From: JAMCXS01 sp964459065
Lineage (GTDB): Bacteria; Acidobacteriota; Terriglobia; UBA7540
DNA: 11,509 bases
Assembly (NCBI GenBank): GCA_964459065.1
Contig: CAYWMN010000109.1
Coordinates: forward strand, 1-11,509
Direction: 5' to 3'
The notes under the pieces were generated by a model. That model worked only from the letters and a program-made list of their open reading frames with translations. It was not told the origin of the DNA and made no database searches. A program made the position numbers and the translations under genes. Position 1 is the first letter of the stretch; the number at the start of each line of letters is the position of its first letter. Positions 1 to 7,281 of this stretch are shown one piece after another.

Positions 1-181
1 GCTTTCAAACCCCAGCACGATGGTGTTTGGCAGGACGGTGGTTGGACCCAAGCAGGTGGCAATCGAACTGTTCGGGCCTTACCTGATCGGCGTGGAGCTT
101 GCCTCCGTGCTGTTGCTGGGAGCCCTGGTGGGAGCTTACCACCTGGGGCGGCGAACCCAAAATAAGACGGAGATTCGGTAA
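1..181 (+). CDS. nuoJ: NADH-quinone oxidoreductase subunit J, C-terminal end (partial)
   Basis: This is the last 59 codons of a gene entering from the left edge, read in the frame starting at base 2 and ending with TAA at 179-181. The peptide contains VELFGPYLIGVELASVLLL followed by a short hydrophilic tail rich in Arg, Lys and Gln. This matches the final transmembrane helix of NuoJ, where an acidic residue (the Glu of GVELAS) is usual. NuoJ is a small membrane-arm subunit of complex I; its third helix, upstream of this window, carries the pi-bulge that moves during turnover. The stop overlaps the nuoK start by one base (TAATG), so translation of the two is probably coupled. The identity rests on the short sequence plus its position directly before nuoK. 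Confidence 0.9.
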   Translation, partial: LSNPSTMVFGRTVVGPKQVAIELFGPYLIGVELASVLLLGALVGAYHLGRRTQNKTEIR

Positions 182-489
182 TGGCGTCAGTACCCATGTA
201 TCAGGGGCTGCTCCTGGCGGGAATCTTATTCGCGCTGGGACTGACCGGCCTTCTGGTTCGGCGTAATGTGATTTTCATCCTGATGTCGCTCGAAATCATG
301 TTGAACGCCGCCGGCATGGCCTTTGTCGTTGCAGGTTCCCGATGGGGCCAGCCGGGCGGACAGATTGTTTTTGTTTTTATTCTTACCATGGCCGCCGCCG
401 AGGTTTCGGTGGGTCTGGCGCTGGTTCTGCAGATCCACCGGCGGTACAAGACGCTCGACGCGGATGCTGCAAGCGAGATGAGGGGATAA
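181..489 (+). CDS. nuoK: NADH-quinone oxidoreductase subunit K
   Basis: The product has 102 residues, the usual NuoK length (homologous to mitochondrial ND4L). It is a three-helix membrane subunit of complex I that lies between NuoJ/A and the antiporter-like subunits and forms part of the proton path. Helix 1 covers about residues 9-26, helix 2 about 30-51 and helix 3 about 61-84. Two buried glutamates known to matter in E. coli (Glu36 and Glu72) are present as Glu38 (in MSLEIMLNA) and Glu74 (in AAAEVSVGLAL). The ATG overlaps the nuoJ stop, and GGAG at 169-172 lies 8 bases upstream. The C-terminal tail (RRYKTLDADAASEMRG) is cytoplasmic and poorly conserved. The nuoL start follows after one base. 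Confidence 0.97.
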   Translation: MASVPMYQGLLLAGILFALGLTGLLVRRNVIFILMSLEIMLNAAGMAFVVAGSRWGQPGGQIVFVFILTMAAAEVSVGLALVLQIHRRYKTLDADAASEMRG

Positions 490-490
490 C

Positions 491-2383
491 GTGTTCCACT
501 TGGTGTGGCTAATTCCGGCGTTTCCAATCGCCAGTTTTCTGATGCTGGCGATCTTTGGAACCCGCTTCTCCAAGAAGATTGTTGAATTGTTCGGCGTGGG
601 ATCGATCGGCCTGTCGGCCATCGTCTCGATCCTGATCACCTACAATTTCCTCACTTCGCCGCCTTCCGGAGGCCACTTCACCAAGGTTCTCTGGACGTGG
701 ATGGACGTTGGAGGCTTCAAGCCTCAGATTGCTTTTTATCTCGACGCGCTTTCCGTCCTCATGACCCTGGTGGTGACCTGCGTCGGCTTCCTCATCCACC
801 TCTACTCGACCGAGTACATGGACGGAGACGAAGGCTTCAGCCGGTTCTTTGCATACATGAACCTGTTTGTCGCCTCGATGTGCATTCTGCTCCTGGGGAA
901 CAACCTGCTGCTGTTGCTCCTGGGCTGGGAAGGCGTGGGGCTTTGCAGTTACCTTCTGATCGGATTCTGGTACCGCGACCCCGCCAACGGCCTCGCGGCG
1001 CGCAAGGCTTTTATCGTAACCCGCGTCGGCGATACGGCCATGATCATGGGCCTTTTCCTGCTCTTTGACAAGCTGGGCACTCTCCAGATTCAAGAACTGA
1101 TGCACCGGGCGCTCCAGCAGTGGCAGGTGGGCTCGCCGCTTGCGGTGGCGGCCGGGTTCCTGCTTTTGGGCGGCGCCGTCGGAAAATCCGCGCAGCTCCC
1201 CCTGCAAACCTGGTTGCCGGACGCCATGGCGGGCCCAACACCCACCAGCGCCCTGATCCACGCCGCGACCATGGTGACCGCCGGCGTTTACCTGATCGCC
1301 CGTACCCACGTGCTGTTTTCGCTTGCGCCCGAGGCTCAGTTCGCCGTGGCTGTTGTGGGCGCCGCGACTCTGATTCTGGCCGGCTTTAGCGCCATCACCC
1401 AGCCGGATATCAAACGCGTGCTGGCCTATTCCACCGTTAGCCAGATCGGCTATATGTTTCTGGCTCTCGGCGTGGGAGCGTGGTCGGCGGCGATATTCCA
1501 CTTTATGACCCATGCCTTCTTCAAAGCGCTTTTATTCCTTGGGGCGGGGGCCATCATTGAGTCGCTTCACCACGAGCAGAACATTTTCAAGATGGGCGGC
1601 CTGCGCAAGGAATTGCCGGTCGTCTTCTGGACGTTTCTGGCCGCAGGTTGCTCGCTGGCGGGTCTGCCGCTGATCACGGCAGGGTTTTACAGCAAGGGGC
1701 TGATTATCTGGGATTCGTATTCGTCGGCTCAGGGCAGCCATGTGCTGTGGCTTGCCGCGGTGGTTGGCGTTCTGCTGACAGCTCTTTATACCTTCCGACT
1801 GATCTTTCTGGTTTTCTTTGGCGAGGCCAAGACGCATGTCCACAAACGTCCGGGCCCGCGGATGCTGGTGCCCTGCGTGACGCTGGCGGTGCTCTCGGTT
1901 GTGGGTGGGTTCTTTGAAACTCCGAAGTTTCTGGGCGGCATCCACCTCTTCCTGGATTACATGCACCAGGCTTTGCCGGTGATGACGGAATCGCCCACGG
2001 GCGGCATGACCGAAATTCTTTCAGAGTCGCTTGTCACCCTCGCCTTTATCGTGGGTCTCTATTTTGCCTACCTCTTCTTCATTCAGAAGCGGGAACTGGC
2101 GGAGAAAGTGACCAGCCCGGCGCTCGGCAAGGCCCTCCATCAGTTCTGGCTTTCAGACTGGGGGATGGATTGGCTCTATGAAAGGCTTTTCGTGCGCCCC
2201 GTCATTTGGGTGGCGCGCGTGGACAAGGGCGACTTTGTGGACGGCCTCTACACTGGAATCGCCGGTCTAACTAAACTCTGCTACCGCGGCGTCCGCAAGA
2301 CGGAAACGGGCCGTATTCGTTGGTACGCAGCGGGAATCGCCGCTGGGTCCATCATCTTTGTAGCGATTGTGTTGTTCCTATGA
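491..2383 (+). CDS. nuoL: NADH-quinone oxidoreductase subunit L (antiporter-like proton channel)
   Basis: This 630-residue product is the distal proton-pumping subunit of complex I, related to Mrp antiporter subunit A and to ND5. The length fits NuoL (about 610-660). The N-terminal domain (about 65-115) contains the FYLDALSVLM and STEYM segments. The core carries GWEGVGLCSYLLIGFWY (145-161, Glu147), AVGKSAQLPLQTWLPDAM (Lys232), a HAFFKALLF helix (Lys345) and GFYSKG (Lys402). These correspond to E. coli Glu144, Lys229, Lys342 and Lys399, with a constant offset of 3. The C-terminal part (about 500-630) holds the long lateral helix and final membrane helix; it includes FWLSDWGMDWLYERLF. The start is GTG, 5 bases after AGGGG at 481-485, giving the usual N-terminus MFHLVWLIPAFP. 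The stop overlaps the nuoM start as ATGA. Confidence 0.98.
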   Translation: MFHLVWLIPAFPIASFLMLAIFGTRFSKKIVELFGVGSIGLSAIVSILITYNFLTSPPSGGHFTKVLWTWMDVGGFKPQIAFYLDALSVLMTLVVTCVGFLIHLYSTEYMDGDEGFSRFFAYMNLFVASMCILLLGNNLLLLLLGWEGVGLCSYLLIGFWYRDPANGLAARKAFIVTRVGDTAMIMGLFLLFDKLGTLQIQELMHRALQQWQVGSPLAVAAGFLLLGGAVGKSAQLPLQTWLPDAMAGPTPTSALIHAATMVTAGVYLIARTHVLFSLAPEAQFAVAVVGAATLILAGFSAITQPDIKRVLAYSTVSQIGYMFLALGVGAWSAAIFHFMTHAFFKALLFLGAGAIIESLHHEQNIFKMGGLRKELPVVFWTFLAAGCSLAGLPLITAGFYSKGLIIWDSYSSAQGSHVLWLAAVVGVLLTALYTFRLIFLVFFGEAKTHVHKRPGPRMLVPCVTLAVLSVVGGFFETPKFLGGIHLFLDYMHQALPVMTESPTGGMTEILSESLVTLAFIVGLYFAYLFFIQKRELAEKVTSPALGKALHQFWLSDWGMDWLYERLFVRPVIWVARVDKGDFVDGLYTGIAGLTKLCYRGVRKTETGRIRWYAAGIAAGSIIFVAIVLFL

Positions 2384-3939
2384 TCCTAATCTGGCTCATT
2401 GCCATATTGCTTGTCGCGGGTGTCCTGGCTGGACTTTCCGGCCGGATCAGCCCGGTATTGCCCCGTGTTATTTCACTGGTCGCGGTCAGTATCGACTTTG
2501 TCCTGGGAGTGATGCTGTGGGTGCAGAACTCCGGCAGCGTTCACCTCACCTCGCAGGGCGACTGGATCAAGCAGGTCGACTGGACATGGGTTCCGCAGTT
2601 TGGAATCCACTTTCACCTTGCCATGGACGGCCTCAGCCTTTTGATGATCGTCCTTAGCTTCCTGCTGGGCATCATGGCTGTGCTGATTTCCTGGAAAGAG
2701 ATCCAGCATGGCGTCGGCTTCTTCCACTTCAATCTGATGTGGATCCTGGCCGGCATCCTCGGCGTCTTTCTTGCCGTTGACCTGTTCCTCTTCTACTTTG
2801 CCTGGGAACTGATGCTGGTCCCCATGTATTTCCTGATCGCCATCTGGGGGCACGAGCGGAGGATTTACGCCGCGGTCAAGTTCTTCCTTTTCACCCAGCT
2901 CAGCGGCCTGCTGATGCTGGCCTCGATCTTGGCGCTCTACTTTATTCACCATCAGCAAACCGGGGTCTACTCCTTCGAATACAAGGACCTGCTGGGAACG
3001 ACGCTGGCTCCGCACACAGCGATGCTGCTGATGCTGGGCTTCTTTGTGGCCTTTGCCGTCAAGCTTCCCATGTTCCCCTTCCACACCTGGCTGCCGGACG
3101 CTCACACCGAAGCGCCCACGGCAGGCAGCCTGATCCTGGCGGGGTTGCTGCTCAAGACCGGAGCTTACGGGATGCTGCGCTTTGTGGTGCCGCTGTTTCC
3201 GAATGCCGCGCATGCCTTTGCGCCCGTCGCCATGACGCTGGCTGTGATCGGCATCATTTACGGCGCCGTTCTCGCTTTCGGACAAACCGACCTGAAGCGT
3301 CTGGTGGCTTACACCAGCGTCAGCCACCTGGGATTCGTTCTGCTGGGTATTTTTGCCTGGAATGAGCTGGCGCTCGAGGGAGCGCTGATCGGAATGATCG
3401 CCCACGGCATCAGCACCGGCGCCCTCTTTATGTTGGTGGGCGGCTTGCAGGAGCGGACGCATACACGCGAGATGGACCGGCTGAAAGGTCTGTGGACGAC
3501 CGTCCCGGTGATGAGTGGAACCGTCTTATTCTTTGCGCTGGCCTCCATCGGCCTGCCGGGGCTGGGAGACTTCCTGGGCGAGTTTCTAACGCTGCTGGGG
3601 ACCTACAGGGTCAGCATCGGGCTGACGCTGGTGGCGGCGATCGGGATTCTGCTTTCAACCCTTTATGCTTTGAAGGTGATCCAGCGCGCCTTTCACGGGC
3701 CGAACACCAATGAATGGTCCATTCCCGATCTCGGAGCGCGTGAGTTGCTGATCATGGTTCCGATGATGGCGATCCTGTTGTGGCTGGGCCTTTACCCGCA
3801 GCCCGTGCTGAGGACTTTTGAGCCTGCCATGCACAAGCTTCAGGAATATTCGAAGCCCCGGCCCGTCCTGACCGTGAATCCCTCGGCGCACACGCTTTCT
3901 TACGAAGGTCGGCTGCCTGAAGAAATTAAGGGGAAATAA
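2380..3939 (+). CDS. nuoM: NADH-quinone oxidoreductase subunit M (antiporter-like proton channel)
   Basis: This 519-residue product is the middle antiporter-like subunit of complex I (ND4 homologue), embedded in the cytoplasmic membrane. Key residues are Glu143 (in AWELMLVPMY), Lys228 (in AVKLPMFPFHTWLPDAH), Lys259 (in LLLKTGAYG), Lys306 (TDLKR) and Glu401 (in GDFLGEF). They match E. coli Glu144, Lys234, Lys265 and Glu407. The last is the site where NuoM uses Glu where NuoL and NuoN use Lys, which separates it from its paralogues. The reading frame stays open for 20 codons upstream inside nuoL (to 2320). The ATG at 2380 gives the expected N-terminus MILIWLIAILL and forms an ATGA overlap with nuoL. 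No strong ribosome binding site is seen, so coupling to nuoL is likely. The C-terminal 30 residues are a polar tail. Confidence 0.98.
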   Translation: MILIWLIAILLVAGVLAGLSGRISPVLPRVISLVAVSIDFVLGVMLWVQNSGSVHLTSQGDWIKQVDWTWVPQFGIHFHLAMDGLSLLMIVLSFLLGIMAVLISWKEIQHGVGFFHFNLMWILAGILGVFLAVDLFLFYFAWELMLVPMYFLIAIWGHERRIYAAVKFFLFTQLSGLLMLASILALYFIHHQQTGVYSFEYKDLLGTTLAPHTAMLLMLGFFVAFAVKLPMFPFHTWLPDAHTEAPTAGSLILAGLLLKTGAYGMLRFVVPLFPNAAHAFAPVAMTLAVIGIIYGAVLAFGQTDLKRLVAYTSVSHLGFVLLGIFAWNELALEGALIGMIAHGISTGALFMLVGGLQERTHTREMDRLKGLWTTVPVMSGTVLFFALASIGLPGLGDFLGEFLTLLGTYRVSIGLTLVAAIGILLSTLYALKVIQRAFHGPNTNEWSIPDLGARELLIMVPMMAILLWLGLYPQPVLRTFEPAMHKLQEYSKPRPVLTVNPSAHTLSYEGRLPEEIKGK

Positions 3940-3942
3940 ACG

Positions 3943-5397
3943 TTGAACTGTACTGACCTCATCGCGACACTTCCTCTCCTGGTGCTCACCGTCACGGCGG
4001 TGGTGGTGATGCTGGCCATTTGCGTCAAGCGCAACCACCTGATGGCCATGACGCTGACGCTCCTGGGCCTTGCTGTTGCGTTCTTCTCTCTCTGGGCGGC
4101 GGCTCCGCTTGCTCCTCGCCAGGTTACGCCCCTGCTGACCATCGACGGTTACGCCCTGTTCTATATGGGGCTGATCATTGCGGCGACCTTCGTGACTGTG
4201 CTTCTTGCCTACGGCTACATGGAAAAGCAACCGGGCCACCAGGAAGAACTTTACGTTCTGTTCGCCGTGGCCGCGCTGGGAGCCTGCGTGCTGGTGGCAA
4301 GCAGCCACTTTGTTTCATTCTTCCTGGGGCTGGAAGTCCTGAGCGTCGCGCTGTATGCGATGAGCGCCTACCTTTGCACCCGGAAGCTGCCGCTCGAAGC
4401 TGGAATCAAATATCTGGTGCTGGCCTCCGTTTCGGCGGCATTTCTCCTTTTCGGCATGGCCCTGGTTTACGCGCAGCTCGGAACCATGCAGTTTGGGCGG
4501 ATTGCCTCCATGCTGGCGGGTGGCGCTTCCTACAATATGGCCTTGCTGCTGCCGGGCGTCGCGCTGATCATCACGGGCATTGGATTTAAGTTGGCCGTCG
4601 TTCCCTTCCACATGTGGACTCCGGATGTCTACGAGGGCGCGCCCGCTCCTGTGACGGCGTTTATCGCCACCGTCTCGAAGGGGGGCATGGTCGCACTGCT
4701 GCTGAGATACTTCTATGAGACCGGGTTGCAGCACCTTGGACCTGTCTTCCTCGTGTTCAGCATCATTGCGATTGCTTCCATGGCCGTCGGGAATTTGCTG
4801 GCGCTGCTTCAAAACAACGTGAAACGCATCCTGGCCTATTCCTCCATCGCCCACCTCGGCTATGTGCTGGTGGCCTTCCTGGCGGCTGGAACCCGGGCTG
4901 CTGAAGCCGTCACCTTCTACCTGGTGGCGTATTTCATCACGACCCTGGGCGCTTTCGGGGTGGTCAGCGTTCTCTCCAACGGTGAAAGGGATGCCGATTC
5001 GATCGAGGACTATCGCGGCCTGTTTTGGCGGCGCCCGCTGCTCACCGGTGTCTTTACGCTGATGCTGCTTTCTTTGGCGGGCATCCCGCTGACGGCCGGC
5101 TTCGTGGCAAAATTCTTCCTGGTTGCTGCCGGAGCTTCGGCGGCTTTATGGAGCCTGGTCTTTATCTTGATTGTGACCAGCGTCATCGGCGTCTTCTACT
5201 ACCTGCGCATTCTTGTTGCCCTCTACAGTGCCGTGCCTCAAGAGGAAGAGGCTGCTCCCGAGGGGCTTCCCGCCCTTTCTCGCAGCGGGAGCTTTGCCCT
5301 TGGAGTGTTGTCACTCCTTTTGGTCTGGATCGGCATCTATCCGTCGCCCATCCTGAATGCGGTTCAAAGAGCTGTTTCCTGCCTGCGGCTTTTCTGA
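3943..5397 (+). CDS. nuoN: NADH-quinone oxidoreductase subunit N (antiporter-like proton channel)
   Basis: This 484-residue product is the ND2-type antiporter-like subunit of complex I, next to NuoK in the membrane arm. Conserved elements are LGLEVLSVALYAMSAY (Glu131), GFKLAVVPFHMWTPDVYEGAP (Lys216), ATVSKGG (Lys246), NNVKRILAYSSIAHLGY (Lys294) and GIPLTAGFVAKF (Lys390). They match E. coli Glu133, Lys217, Lys247 and Lys395. The WTPDVYEGAP and GIPLTAGF forms are diagnostic for NuoN against NuoL and NuoM. The start is TTG, 3 bases after the nuoM stop and 9 bases after AAGGGG at 3928-3933. No in-frame ATG lies close enough to be a better choice without losing part of helix 1. It is the last nuo gene in the window, and a 117 bp spacer follows. 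Confidence 0.97.
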   Translation: MNCTDLIATLPLLVLTVTAVVVMLAICVKRNHLMAMTLTLLGLAVAFFSLWAAAPLAPRQVTPLLTIDGYALFYMGLIIAATFVTVLLAYGYMEKQPGHQEELYVLFAVAALGACVLVASSHFVSFFLGLEVLSVALYAMSAYLCTRKLPLEAGIKYLVLASVSAAFLLFGMALVYAQLGTMQFGRIASMLAGGASYNMALLLPGVALIITGIGFKLAVVPFHMWTPDVYEGAPAPVTAFIATVSKGGMVALLLRYFYETGLQHLGPVFLVFSIIAIASMAVGNLLALLQNNVKRILAYSSIAHLGYVLVAFLAAGTRAAEAVTFYLVAYFITTLGAFGVVSVLSNGERDADSIEDYRGLFWRRPLLTGVFTLMLLSLAGIPLTAGFVAKFFLVAAGASAALWSLVFILIVTSVIGVFYYLRILVALYSAVPQEEEAAPEGLPALSRSGSFALGVLSLLLVWIGIYPSPILNAVQRAVSCLRLF

Positions 5398-5456
5398 TTC
5401 CTATCGTCCTATAAGCAGTCCAGTTCCTTAACGGTTGCGGCTTAGGCCCGAACCCC

Positions 5457-5485
5457 TTGCCTTGTGGGGTGAACGGGTGTATACA
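5457..5485 (+). promoter_or_regulatory. Possible sigma70-type promoter for the GTW-repeat gene
   Basis: In the spacer after nuoN, TTGCCT (5457-5462) and TATACA (5480-5485) are separated by 17 bases. Each matches four of six consensus positions. Transcription would begin near 5492, leaving a leader of about 23 bases before the GTG at 5515. The spacing is ideal but the boxes are imperfect, and read-through from the nuo operon is equally possible. Confidence 0.3.
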
Positions 5486-5500
5486 GCGGCTAGTGGCCGG

Positions 5501-5508
5501 AAGGAGGA
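5501..5508 (+). promoter_or_regulatory. Strong Shine-Dalgarno site that fixes a GTG start
   Basis: AAGGAGGA lies 6 bases before the GTG at 5515. It is close to a perfect anti-16S match and supports the GTG as start of a real gene, since the frame has no ATG near the signal peptide start. Confidence 0.75.
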
Positions 5509-5514
5509 CCCTGG

Positions 5515-5985
5515 GTGAGAAACGTCAGGCTGATTCTGGCGCTGGTGATGTGCGCCGCCACGCTTGGTGCGCAGCCGGTGCCCTTGTTTCACGGAACCTG
5601 GACGGCGACTCTTGGGCCCAAGCAAGTGCTGCACGGGACCTGGCGAGGGCGGGCGTTGCCCGGCCGGCCGAACGTCGGTGAAGGCACCTGGATGCTGATC
5701 CGGGCAGGAAACGTCGTGATGGGCGGTACCTGGCGGGCGGAAAAAGCTCCCCGCAGATGGCAGGGTACCTGGAGCGGCCGGACGATGGATGGCCGGCGCC
5801 TTCGTGGAACCTGGGGCGCCTACCTCCAGGAATGGAGCGGCAAAACCTTTCAGGAAATGCTGGAAAGGACGATGCAGCACGAAGTCGCCGGCTGGTGGGA
5901 AAGTGGCCGCGCCCAGGGCCACTGGTGGCTGAGAGGTGCTCCATCCAGCGAAATCGCGCCGCAGAAAGATTCAAAGAAACATTAA
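5515..5985 (+). CDS. Secreted GTW-repeat protein of unknown function
   Basis: This 156-residue product is not a family I recognise. Residues 1-19 form a signal peptide: Arg2 and Arg5, a hydrophobic LILALVM core, and a probable cut after LGA, before Gln20. Cys13 is preceded by Met, so a lipoprotein is unlikely. The mature part holds six Gly-Thr-Trp motifs starting at residues 27, 41, 57, 71, 84 and 98, at intervals of 14, 16, 14, 13 and 14. Two weaker Gly-aromatic copies follow (GWW at 126, GHW at 135), separated by a helix-like stretch (FQEMLERTMQHEV). Such spacing suggests a strand-and-turn beta structure; this is inference. The polar C-terminus ends in KKH. The start is set by a strong ribosome binding site. 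The gene follows nuoN in the same direction after 117 bp and converges on the flavoprotein gene. Nothing links it to complex I except position. Confidence 0.85.
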   Translation: MRNVRLILALVMCAATLGAQPVPLFHGTWTATLGPKQVLHGTWRGRALPGRPNVGEGTWMLIRAGNVVMGGTWRAEKAPRRWQGTWSGRTMDGRRLRGTWGAYLQEWSGKTFQEMLERTMQHEVAGWWESGRAQGHWWLRGAPSSEIAPQKDSKKH

Positions 5986-6054
5986 TCAGAGACGGCTTTG
6001 GCTGCTACTGCGGAACCGGATCAGACGAGCGCCCCCACCGCCCCTGTAGCCGCA

Positions 6055-7224
6055 TTAAAAAGCTCGAAGCAACGTTTTGAGCGAGGCCGGCTCGCCATAG
6101 AGGAAAGCTCTTCCGGCGATTCGAGGAACCAGCGGCAGGCGGAAGATCATGTCAATCCGGCCGCGGGTTTTACCTTCGTTCTGCCCACCGGGAAGCCTTT
6201 TGACGTAATCCCCCAGCTCCCCGCGCCAGGCCTGGTTGTAACGCTCCAGTGCGGCCGCTGGCGAGGCGGCTTTGAGTCCCTGGTGAATCTGTTCCACCGC
6301 GACTTCCGCGCTCACCATGCCGGGATAAATGCCTTCGCCTGTTGAACCGGAAACAAATCCGGCCGCGTCGCCAACCAGCATGACTCGCCCGCGAACCAGG
6401 CCAGGCGTCCGGTAGACACCCCCGACCGGGTCAATATCAAAATAGAGTTTCTCGTGCGCAAGATTCGGGGGAATGTGCTGATGCGCGCGAAGCGAGTCTA
6501 CAAACCGGCTGAAAAGCGGCCGAATCGCGCGGCCGTCGGCAAGCAACGCTCCAATGCCGATACAGATATGCTTCCGTTTGGGGAAAACCCATCCGTAACC
6601 CTGAATGCCGTTGTATTCAAGATAAACGAGCAGCCGGACGCGTTCGCCGTAAAACGCCCGAACGCGTTCGGCCGGAACGGGAACGTCCGTATTGGCGCAA
6701 AGCACGTAATCCCGACGGCCCCACCCCTGGCGCAGACCGGCGGCAACGGCCACGCGGCTCGCTGCGCCGTCGGCTCCGATCACAACTCTGGAGGTGAACT
6801 CGCGGCCGTCGGCAAGCCCCACGCGCACGCCGTCGCGCTCCTCGCAAACATCGACCACTCCGCAACCCAGGATTGATTCCGCGCCCGCCTCGCGGGCGAT
6901 CTCCAGCAGCCCGGCGTCGAATTTTGAGCGCAGCGAAAGATAACCGGAGGGACGCTTTTCGCGATAAGAAGCCTCGCGGCTGATTTCCCGATCGTAAAAG
7001 GTGACACCGTAAAAAGGATTCTCGACAAGATCGGGGAGGCGATCGTTCAGATACGGAAAGCGCTCGAAAGCCAGGCGATTGATCCAACTGGCGCACGTCT
7101 TGTGGCGCGGAAACCGGCACCGATCAATGACCAGGACGGAATAGCCGCGGCCGGCTAACAGCCTGGCGGCCGTCGCCCCCGCAGGCCCGGCCCCCACAAC
7201 AATGACGTCTTTATCAGTGCTCAT
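6055..7224 (-). CDS. Geranylgeranyl reductase family FAD-dependent oxidoreductase
   Basis: This 389-residue flavoprotein is about the usual length for the family. Members use FAD and a reductant to saturate isoprenoid double bonds, for example in chlorophyll phytyl chains, archaeal lipids or quinone tails. Seen in the sequence: the N-terminal dinucleotide-binding loop GAGPAG (11-16) with Asp35 ending strand 2, the PRHKTC segment (39-44), GADGAASRVA (150-159), GYGWVFPK (209-216) and the second FAD motif VGDAAGF...GEGIYPGM (284-302). The usual PxxKxCGG motif reads PRHKTCASW here: Lys42 and Cys44 are kept but the two glycines are replaced, so the substrate may differ. The start ATG has GGAAG 7 bases upstream. 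It is the last gene of the minus-strand group, 57 bp after the MFS gene. The family is clear and the substrate is not; a halogenase-like or other group A monooxygenase role is the main alternative. Confidence 0.85.
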   Translation of the reverse strand: MSTDKDVIVVGAGPAGATAARLLAGRGYSVLVIDRCRFPRHKTCASWINRLAFERFPYLNDRLPDLVENPFYGVTFYDREISREASYREKRPSGYLSLRSKFDAGLLEIAREAGAESILGCGVVDVCEERDGVRVGLADGREFTSRVVIGADGAASRVAVAAGLRQGWGRRDYVLCANTDVPVPAERVRAFYGERVRLLVYLEYNGIQGYGWVFPKRKHICIGIGALLADGRAIRPLFSRFVDSLRAHQHIPPNLAHEKLYFDIDPVGGVYRTPGLVRGRVMLVGDAAGFVSGSTGEGIYPGMVSAEVAVEQIHQGLKAASPAAALERYNQAWRGELGDYVKRLPGGQNEGKTRGRIDMIFRLPLVPRIAGRAFLYGEPASLKTLLRAF

Positions 7225-7281
7225 GCAGTTGCTTCCAATCCTGGCCTGGAATGCCGGAGGATGGGGTCGTTGCCTTGATGC

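Noticed and set aside
509..1513. 334-codon open frame on the minus strand inside nuoL
   Set aside because: It lies wholly antisense to a well-conserved nuoL, and its translation is rich in His, Gln, Arg and Glu with no recognisable domain, as expected for the reverse of a GC-rich membrane gene.
2320..2379. 20-codon upstream extension of nuoM
   Set aside because: It overlaps the nuoL 3' end in another frame and is polar and Cys/Arg-containing; the ATG at 2380 gives the conserved hydrophobic NuoM N-terminus and an ATGA overlap.
2473..3462. 329-codon minus-strand open frame inside nuoM
   Set aside because: Same kind of antisense shadow: low-complexity polar translation opposite a gene with all expected NuoM motifs.
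5447..5477. Imperfect hairpin in the spacer after nuoN (CCCG...CCCC paired with GGGG...CGGG)
   Set aside because: The stem is broken by an unequal internal loop and no T-tract follows, so I do not call it a terminator. It also overlaps the possible -35 box.
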